NCBI GenBank assembly: GCA_034440635.1
Contig: JAOTON010001252.1
Location: forward strand, 248,001 to 312,000
Source of the DNA: Lepas anatifera
Lineage: Eukaryota; Arthropoda; Thecostraca; Lepadidae
Reading direction: 5' to 3'
DNA length: 64,000 nt
Shown here: positions 56,581-64,000 of the stretch, in pieces
How positions within the stretch are numbered: position 1 is the stretch's first letter
Layout: each line of letters opens with the position of its first letter
The notes under the pieces: model-generated
Database searches by the model: none
What the model was told of the DNA's origin: nothing
Seen by the model: only the letters and a program-made list of their open reading frames with translations
Translations under genes and position numbers: made by a program

Positions 56581-58493
56581 CACGCGCATTGACGGGGGCG
56601 GGTACCCGCCCCCCTCGGGTTTTTCGAAGACAGCAGAAAAACGGCGGCGCGCAGCGCCACCGTACTTGGTATACCTTTTCCCTCATCATTTTTGCAACTT
56701 CTGTGAAAATTTTAAGGATAGGTCATCTCAGGTCAGGTCACCAGTACAGGTCAAGTGACCCGACCTCAAAAAAAGTTTAAGATAGCATAAGTCGGAGCAG
56801 GGTGAACTTATCCAATTGAAACTTATATCACATAATGGGCTCACCGAGTTCTCTAAAATATGTTCCGGTATTTTTGATATCCATGACCTAAGGTCAGGTA
56901 CGAAGCATGACCTCTCCATTGGTAATACATGGGAAATATGGTTTTTACTGAATAACTCAGTAACAGATGGTGATAGAGCGTTTATTTTAGCTTCATTAGA
57001 CTCGCCTTGGCTTTGCAGTTCTAATGATATGCATTTTATATAATTTGACCCTGACCTGACCTCAGGTCAGGTCAAATCTTTGATTTGACCTAGCAAGGTC
57101 AAATCATATATCATTCGATTCGGCTTGCTGCGAGGATTCATATAGTTCAAGTCGTTTTGCTCTATATTTACTTGTTCAGATGTAATGGCCGAAAAACCTA
57201 ATTTACATGTTACCGCTATGACGGCATGTGACGGCATGTTTTTGACCTCTGGTGACCTTGAATGTGACCTGACAAAAAAATGGTTCAATCTTTTCGATGG
57301 AGAAGCGGATGGGCTACCCAACGCCGTTTACCGTTTTTTTTGCTACCTACCGTGGTTCTCGAGATCTTAGGGGGCGGGTACCCGCCCCCCTCGTCAATCC
57401 GAAGGTGGCTCGGACCCCCGTCAATGCGCGTGTAAGTGGTATTGGTTGCATTTTGCCGCCATTTAAAGTTTATCTGTGGTGTTACATTGTTGTTGGACTA
57501 ACGAAGCATTGAACACGTATTTAATGGGGGAGCTTCAAGTGCCGACGTGATTTGTGATAGATAATACATTTTCTCGTAAGAGCCTTACGTTGTATGATAA
57601 GCGAGATGTAAAGTTAAAACCGTAATTTCTGGTCCCATTGACACGCGCATTGACGGGGGTGTGAGCTACCTTCGCTTTGACGGGGGTGGCGGGTACCCGC
57701 CCCCTCCCCTCCTAAGATATCGAGAACCACGCCAGGTAGCGAAACACGATAAACGGTGGTGGGTAGCCCAACCACTTCTCCACCGAAAATATTAGTACTA
57801 TTTTTTGTCAGGTCACATTTGAGGTCATTAGAGGTCTAAACATGCCGTCATAGGGATAACATGTAAATTAAGGATTTTGGTCATTACATCTGAACAAGTA
57901 AAGATAGAGAAAAACAACTTGAACGATATGAATCCTTGCAGCAAGCCGAATCAGATGATATATAATATGACCTTGCTAGGTCAAATCAAGGACTTGACCT
58001 GACCTGAGGTCAAGTCAAGGTAAAATTAGGTCAAATGCATATCATTAGAACCGCAGAGACAAGGCGAATCTAATGCAGCCAAAATAAACGCTCTATCACT
58101 ATCAGTTACTAAGTTATTCAGTTAAAACAATTTTTCCATGTATTTCCAATGGAGAGGTCATGGCCCGTACCTGACCTTAGGTCATCGATATCAAAAATAC
58201 CAGAACATATTTTAGAGAAATTGGTGAGCCCATTGTGTGATATGAGTTTCAATCGGATAAGTTCACCCTATTCCGACTAATGCTATCGTAAACTGTTTGA
58301 GGACAAGTCACTTGACCTGTACTGGTGACCTGATCTGAGATGACCTGACCGTAAAATTTTGAGAAAAAAATTGTAAAAAAGATGAGAGAAAAGGTATGCC
58401 AAGTACGGCGGCGCTACGCGCCACCGTTTTTATGCTATCCCCGAAAAACCCCAGGGGGCGGATAACCGCCCCCCCTCCCCGTCAATGTGCGTG
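56581..58493. mobile_element. Palindromic TTAA-flanked element (1.9 kb)
   Basis: Flanked by TTAA at 56577-56580 and 58494-58497. The termini are CACGCGCATTGACGGGG and, inverted, CACGCACATTGACGGGG. The arms (56581-57375 and about 57700-58493) are inverted copies of the unit at 19785-20573, with a spacer that includes internal terminus-like CATTGACGGGGG sequences (57415-57432, 57640-57660). The arms contain the GGGCGGGTACCCGCCC palindrome, the GCGCC hairpin and the AGGTCA palindromes. No transposase. The TTAA duplication suggests mobilisation by a piggyBac- or Kolobok-type enzyme. Confidence 0.8.
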
Positions 58494-58638
58494 TTAAAAA
58501 TCATGCAGGTTTTCACATAAAGCTCTTGTTGGCAGGGTTGAGAATGCGTGGCCGGATGTGCCCCCCCGACTTTTGAAAACGTTCCGACGCGCCTGGTTTA
58601 AGGAGACTGTTCTTAAATAGCCTGTTGTTGACTGATCT

Positions 58639-59345
58639 TTAACCCGCGCCCGGGTGGGCCTCCGAGCCACCTTCGCCCTTGCCGGGAGGTGTTGGAACAC
58701 TGCCCCTCGAACTTGGCCCCTATGCGGGATAGCGAAAAAACGCGAGCGCTGGTGTATAGCTCATAAACATTCATGAAGAAGCTATATTAGTCACTTTTTG
58801 GCTCAGGTTAATATTTAGACCATGACAGGTGAAAGGAGGTGGCATTTTGAGTATAATTTTTTAGCTCTAGCATTTGACAGCTTTGAGTTAAAACTATTTT
58901 TTAGGCGCAATACCCTTTCTCTTGTCACGGCGAATCGAATGATGTATGATATGACCATACTAGTTGTAAAGGCGTAGATGAGCTCTCTCCCTGTACTCTC
59001 CAGCTCCGGATCGTCCTCCCAGCCCCGCCGCCAAACACTGCTGGTGGCACCCTCGGCGCCTGACTGGTCACAGATCACATGACACCGTTCACGGCGCATC
59101 CGCAGGCTAAGGCCCCAACACTAGGTCAAGTACGAATGGCCTGACCTCAGGTCAGGTCAAGGTCACTTTTTAACCTATCATAGTCAATATGCACATCAAT
59201 AGACTCGCAATAGTAATCCAAGCGCAATGGTATCAAAATGAAAGCTGTATCATCATTTCATGCAAAGTTATTGACCTAAGTTTTACAACTTCTTAAATAG
59301 CCCCAGATAACCTCTCAGAGGTCATAGGCCAAACAATGCAGCATG
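58639..59345 (-). repeat. TTAA-family repeat, inverted copy
   Basis: Begins TTAACCCGCGCCCGGGTGGGCC on the plus strand and is the reverse complement of 48690-49345. It mirrors 56086-56461 around the palindromic element, giving a nested symmetric structure from 56.1 to 59.3 kb. Interrupted by the solo LTR at 58965-59120. Confidence 0.72.
58965..59120 (-). mobile_element. Solo LTR (156 bp)
   Basis: TGTAAAGG...CCAACA on the plus strand, TGTTGG...TTTACA on the minus strand. It interrupts the TTAA-family repeat exactly at TGACCTAG/TATGG. Flanks are CTAGT and CTAGG, a 5-bp duplication with one change. On the minus strand an ATG-led frame (from 59099) stays open through the LTR end, as in the Gypsy LTRs. 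The sequence is otherwise unlike the Gypsy LTR despite equal length. It could also be a short MITE, but TG...CA ends and 5-bp duplication favour an LTR. Confidence 0.65.
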
Positions 59346-62095
59346 GACTAGGAAGGGGCCAGGATACTACGGTTTGGATAATATGAAGGTATTCTCATCT
59401 GTATCTACACAAATGCAACCCGGAAAACAAAAAATACAATACAATTAAAAAAATCCCGGAATAATTAAGCGGCTCTAGCGTTAAGCTAGAGCCATAATGT
59501 AGGCGAATCCTCTCGTTACGGGGAATCAAATTATGTAGGGTATGAACATGCTGTGGAAAAATTTAATAATGACCTAACCGAAGGTCAGGTCAAGAGCATT
59601 ATCTGGTCCGGCATAAATGATATGCATACCGATTGACTCGTAATGATAATGATAACATCTCTAGCATCATTTCCTGCCAAGTTGTCCTGTGAAGTTGCCT
59701 GGGTTTCCTGCGAACCCATATCTGAAAAAAGGCTTAAATTGTCACAAATGATCTTACAGAGGTCACAGATCAAACATGTCAAGTTGAATCTTTGGGATGG
59801 TCCAATATACTTATATTACGAGAACAGGAAGTTGATTTAACCCTTGCCCTGCCGAAGGTGTTTTACTCCTCGCCCTACCAGAGGATCAATTCGACCCCCT
59901 AACCGGTTGCAACCGTTTGAAAACTAAGAGAGGTGGAAAGACGCAGTAAAGCACAGCGTGCTACCCGTGACCTGAGCTTTCCGGCGGTGTAAATTTTCTT
60001 TTACCCTAGGTTAACTGGTGACCTTTTGAGGTCCCAAAATTGTGAAATTTTGACACATTTAGAAAATCCCTTATAATTTGGGAATCAATTGACCTAGAGT
60101 AAAGCTCAAGGTGTCAATGGGTCTGTCTTGACCCAAGAAACTCCACAATATGCGGCATGAACTTGTAAAGCTACGCGTAACCTTGACCTTAGGTCAAGGT
60201 CTAACCTAACCGTTAGAACACCTCACATAACCTTAGGTCAAGGTCAGAGTCAGGTCGCCTTGGGTGATGCTCACCACTATGATACTAAATTACTTGCTGC
60301 ATCTTGTCCCGTTCATGAGTTATTGCCAACAACAGTTACTAAAACAGTAACCTTTGCTGACCTTTGAGGACCTCTGGTGCCTTCGTTATGGACTTGGCCT
60401 CAAAATGGATGACATATTCCAGATTTCCTTTTCAGGAGCTTTTGAGTGCTGTTTAAAAACGTGATCTAGCTCTTCTAGAAGCCGGGTAACGCCCGGTTTT
60501 TCAGACTTATTTTTAGCACCAAAATTGCCTTACATGGGCTTAGAAATGACGTCATAATTCGGTGACCTGACATGACATTTACTCGAAATTTGGTCAAGAT
60601 GTGTCAATTAAATTAATTTTGTTATGCAATTTCCACGCAGCATTGGGCTAAACCAAACTGTTTTTGTGTCATCGCGAAAAATAGCGAGGGGCGTCGAATC
60701 GGCCCCCGAAGGACGAAGATTAAGCAATATTGACTGAAATATAGTCATTTAAAAGTTTTTCCATGTATTTCCGTTGAGGAGGCTACCGGTAAATGAAACT
60801 GTCACCGATTTCCAAAAACCCGGAATATATGTTGTAGCACCGGTAGGCCCATTATGGTGTATACCTAAGTGTCGCATTGCTAGGTTAAACGTGTTGTTAC
60901 TTATACGTAACTTTACTTAACTTTACTTTACCTCTTGCACAAATGCAATCCGATTTTTTTTGTAGATGAATTCACTTGCCTTAGCCTGATGACCTGATCT
61001 AACATGACCAAACTTAGTTTTTTTAAAGATGCAGAATTTATCAACGAAGAGATATTCAAAATATGGTGGCGCAGCGCCGCCGTTTTTCCGCTATACTTGA
61101 AAAACCTTATGAAGCCCATCGGTGCTCCTCTCGGACGGGCGAGGATTAAGCACAAGCTACGTTTCCCAGATATTGGTCCGGATTTCCCTCCCCTTTTAAA
61201 CAAGTTTCAAAAGATGCACAGCTACTACACGTTGCCTTTTTGACCCTGCTTTGTACGTAAAGCAGCTATGGACAGGTCTGATCTACATACAGTCTAGATA
61301 AATTCAGGAAGAAACTGCACCGTGGCATTTTGGAAAAGAAGTCCAGCAGTGAACTTTGTTTTTTTCTGGAAGATATTATCAAGGATGCAATGAAGAGTCT
61401 AGCTGCACTCATGGCATTGCTTCTGAGACCTCGTTGACACGGCAGTTAACATTTTGGAGAACGCGCTCTTTCGGCTTTGGTCGCAGGTGACAGTTACCTG
61501 ATTTCCATGGTTACTCCCGCCGTTTAAATATGACCTCATGCGGTAATATGAAACCTCCAGATCATTTAAGCAGTCTTTTAAGCTCGATACTATCTCTCCA
61601 GATCAATAGTTACTAGAGAGCTCAGAGTCTCTGACACTTTCTATTCAATTGCTAAATAATCCTGGCATTAGGTCCGATTAGAATGTCGCAGAATAGTTTT
61701 AGGGGTGCTTTTGGAAGTTTAGGGGTGCTTTTAAAACTTTTAGGGGTGCTCGCGCACCCCTAAAAGTATACAAAGTTACACTCCTGGAAGGCCCGCAGAA
61801 ACCAGCAGAACACTTTGTGACCATCAGGCTGTCTAGAACCAGCAGAGCTCTCTCTGACCAACTGGGCCCATAATGGTCAGCTGAGCTCCCTTTGTCCGCC
61901 ACTAAATACCATGTTTTTGTGATACCAATAGTGTTTTTTTTGTTCGAAGGGAACCGCTTTGAAGGTGAAAGAAGCTCCTATAATTTTTTATTACCAACCT
62001 ATACTATGCCGTACCTTAGTCTTATCTTTGTATTGCAAAATTTTAAGTTAGTTAACACCACATTCTGCCATTGAACAAATTGAAAGAAAACCACT
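59346..62095. other. Repeat-rich non-coding DNA
   Basis: Diverged TTAA-family pieces with AGGTCA clusters: 59570-59600, 60180-60260 and 60540-60580, plus the terminus-like TTTAACCCTTGCCCTGCCGAAGG near 59836 and a GCGCAGCGCC block near 61067. A perfect 13-bp-stem hairpin with a TCGC loop sits at 61737-61766, preceded by two direct copies of TTTAGGGGTGCTTTT (61697-61733). No gene is supported; the frames at 60928-61243 show no motif. Confidence 0.55.
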
Positions 62096-62462
62096 TTAAC
62101 AAGAACAAAACAGCATTTCTGGCGGACAGAGCACGTATGCTGCTGCCTTCTTCACTTCCTCGGCCGGTACTTCCTTGACACAGGCATCGTTAATGTGGCA
62201 CCAACCAGCCTCCGACTGGTTCCAGCGGAATTCGGTGTAGTGGCTGATCTGGGGGCTGCCATGGTATACTACCGCTCCATACAGGTCAAACACAAGGCTG
62301 TCAGATATCTGCGGATGCCCGAGGGCCTTTCAACTGACGTCCAGGGCGCTAAGGGGAAAAGTGCCGTGAGCAAGGGCTTTGAACGATGGGCTGCCGCTGT
62401 GGGTAAAACGATTAAGTTGCATAATCACCATATGTGGCAGGCGCCAGGCATCGAACTTTAGT
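62096..62462 (-). pseudogene. Ubiquitin-specific protease C-terminal fragment
   Basis: Minus-strand reading: KFDAWRLPHMVIMQLNRF, FPLSALDVS, a TGA stop, then FDLYGAVVYHG, SHYTEF, GWCHINDACVKEV and AAAYVL. These are successive C-terminal motifs of USP (C19) deubiquitinases: the LP..VI.L.RF strand, FP...LD.S, the glycine-rich loop, the catalytic His region (GHYTAY in active enzymes, SHYTEF here) and the final ND..V..V / AYVL strands. The in-frame stop and the altered GHY motif argue for a pseudogene. The frame is otherwise continuous for 120 codons without introns. The 3' end has a TAA near 62096. Confidence 0.75.
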
Positions 62463-62987
62463 TATTAATTGGCGTGCATCCTCGAATCCTGGATGCATAA
62501 AATAACAAAAACAGTGCAAATGTATTAGAACACAGCCCTTAAGACCTGAGAATTGACCTGACTTGAGACCTGGAATTTCAGATTTCACAAAATTTCAGAA
62601 TAATTTTTGTTCTTTTGCTTTATCATGAATCCGGATTTCAGGAGATAGATTAATAGCCAACTTTTCTACGCATAATTATGCTCCTCAATGCAACACCCCG
62701 AAATCTATCTATCTTTGAAGAAGTTTCTTCCGAAGAGGAAGAAATACTTTCGGTGTTTTTCGCTTTTCGAGCACGATTGGCTCTGAAGTAATTTGGTAGG
62801 CACACAAATTACTTGTCATGGCGATATCTTAGGGGCACTCTGGTTTAAAGCGACCTTCTTTAGATCAATTGACGCCAAAACAGCGGTGAACGTTTTTTTT
62901 GCTTGCCGACATTTTTTGGGGCCCTTTTGGCGGAATTTCAGGAGGCCTTTTTGGCCGCCCCCCTGAGCGAAATCCTGGCTACGCCCC
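62408..62987. repeat. Dispersed repeat with USP-derived edge (copy 2)
   Basis: Homologous to 11673-12298. It overlaps the 5' part of the USP fragment, so the repeat/USP boundary (AACTAAAG before TTCGATGCC on the minus strand) occurs in both copies and resembles an intron acceptor/exon junction. The right edge CTGGCTACGCCCCTGAC joins the LINE fragment directly. Confidence 0.75.
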
Positions 62988-62989
62988 TG

Positions 62990-64000
62990 ACTCAGAGTTC
63001 CTCAAGGCATTCAACAATCTCCTCCTCTGACAATCCCCTAAGTTCCTGACTGCTCACCACGCCCTTACGGAAGTTCTTTGGCCGATCAGCCTCTACTGAT
63101 ATTGCAATCTTGCACGTCTTTTTGGATCCGCCTTCCTTTCTAGTAAATGACAGTTCGGAGACCAAAAGTGCACGCTCAGCATCCTTTGTGTACGCAAACT
63201 CCACTTCCAATGAGCCATCCCGCAGTTTCTGACACCTTTTTACTTTTTCCCAGATGATCGAATGCCTCCTTTAGTTTGAACGGTGACAGGGATGCAATAG
63301 GCGTGTCCAGTACCCGCATCACTAGGACACGAGGACAGAAAGGTTGATTGACTGTTTTCCGCAAGCCAGGAGGCAGTGTTCGCGCGTTCCGTTCCCCTCT
63401 AGGGGCTATGAGGTGTCTACCTCCTGTGGAGGGTAAGGATTGCGATTTATGGGGTTTGTGGTGTCCATGGGAGCATGCTTATTTCAGCCAGCCACGTGCG
63501 CCCCCTTCCGACGATGGATGCTACGAGGCGAAACGACGCACGGGCTGGCTATACGGGGAGACGCGCCGTAGAGGGGGGAGAGAGACTCACCAAAGCCCCT
63601 CTGCACCAACGACGGTCCCCCTTGCACCTAGCCTAGACGACCCCGGGCGGGGCGCGGACACCCCACCCTCTCCGGGTGAATTCGGGACCTCACCAAAGGA
63701 GAGAAGGACAGCCGAGCCCCACCAAAGGCCGACAGACTTTTACAATGCTGCTACTCTTGTCGATGCCTTCAAGAGTTCCCCGCCCTTGCGGAAATCCAGA
63801 CCAAAGTAGAGTGTTGCTAGAGGGACACGAACGAACACCGCGCATACCTCAGCTCAGCTACCAGGACTCCTTCATCCCGGGGTACAGGTCGGTGCGCAGC
63901 TCACCTTAAAAAGACAGGCGCCCTCGCACGGCCTCATCGGAGCAGGCGACTACCACCTGCTCGTCACAACTGATTCCCGGTTGGTCCGAGAGAAACGGGC
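62990..64000 (-). mobile_element. 3'-truncated copy of the 30-37 kb LINE family
   Basis: The 5' untranslated region (63480 to beyond the window) and the ORF1 N-terminus match 36340-36930 and 35870-36335. The fragment stops at codons for VECLEEL near 62992, where the dispersed repeat begins. LINE copies are normally truncated at the 5' end, so this 3' loss is unusual. Confidence 0.85.
62992..63470 (-). pseudogene. LINE ORF1 N-terminal fragment
   Basis: Two frame pieces correspond to ORF1 residues about 45-165: CPRVLVMRVLDTPIASLSPF and, in another frame, EVEFAYTKDAERALLVSELS, CKIAISVEA, FRKGVVSSQELRGLSEEEIV. The frame breaks near 63245, and a TAG or shift lies near 63420. The zinc knuckles are not present. 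Confidence 0.85.

Noticed and set aside
56421..56780. 119-codon frame starting MAKVARRPTG
   Set aside because: It spans the end of one repeat and the start of another; homologous repeat copies do not keep the frame.
58815..59099. 94-codon minus frame as a host gene
   Set aside because: Its first half is the solo LTR and its second half is a dispersed repeat, so it is an insertion by-product.

Overview
The window looks like intergenic and intronic DNA from a transposon-rich invertebrate, most likely an arthropod. Coding homology is almost entirely to eukaryotic mobile elements: Jockey/I-type and CR1-like LINEs, a Penelope-like element, Ty3/Gypsy, TTAA-flanked elements and tRNA-derived SINEs. 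The only convincing host-type sequences are one ADCK1-like exon with canonical splice sites (39449-39733, minus) and a decayed ubiquitin-specific protease fragment (62096-62462, minus). I found no rRNA, intact tRNA, CRISPR array or prokaryotic operon. The exact species cannot be read from this DNA.

Layout. 1-11224 is dominated by two near-identical direct copies of a 4.3 kb non-coding segment (1-4266 and 6926-11224), separated by 2.66 kb that holds a clean TTAA-flanked MITE (5870-6318). 11225-14999 holds a dispersed repeat related to 62408-62987, degenerate repeats and a 30-bp minisatellite that encodes 10-residue repeats. 15003-19535 and 21080-25613 are two inverted-repeat-bounded structures of almost equal length (4533 and 4534 bp), probably non-autonomous DNA transposons. 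26578-37768 is a very large inverted duplication (arms about 1.25 kb). Its right arm was split by a full-length 7.13 kb LINE (30310-37441, minus) with a 13-bp target-site duplication; that LINE in turn carries a 301-bp MITE inside its endonuclease.

37740-46309 has a zf-RVT LINE remnant, two SINEs, the ADCK1-like exon, an LTR-retrotransposon integrase fragment, a head-to-head pair of Penelope-like copies and a CR1-like LINE with an internal deletion. 46310-62095 is a field of related TTAA-ended, AGGTCA-rich repeats. A 5.4 kb Ty3/Gypsy element (50668-56085) and a 156-bp solo LTR (58965-59120) are inserted in it, together with a TTAA-flanked 1.9 kb palindrome (56581-58493). 62408-64000 ends with the second copy of the 11.7-12.3 kb repeat joined to a 3'-truncated copy of the 30-37 kb LINE.

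The most unusual object is the Gypsy element. Its 156-bp LTRs contain the gag start codon. Its gag carries 13 tandem copies of an 18-codon capsid segment, and its pol carries four copies of a 55-bp segment whose three extra copies restore the reading frame. Nearly all elements are decayed. Many breaks lie at homopolymers, so some may be consensus errors rather than real mutations.
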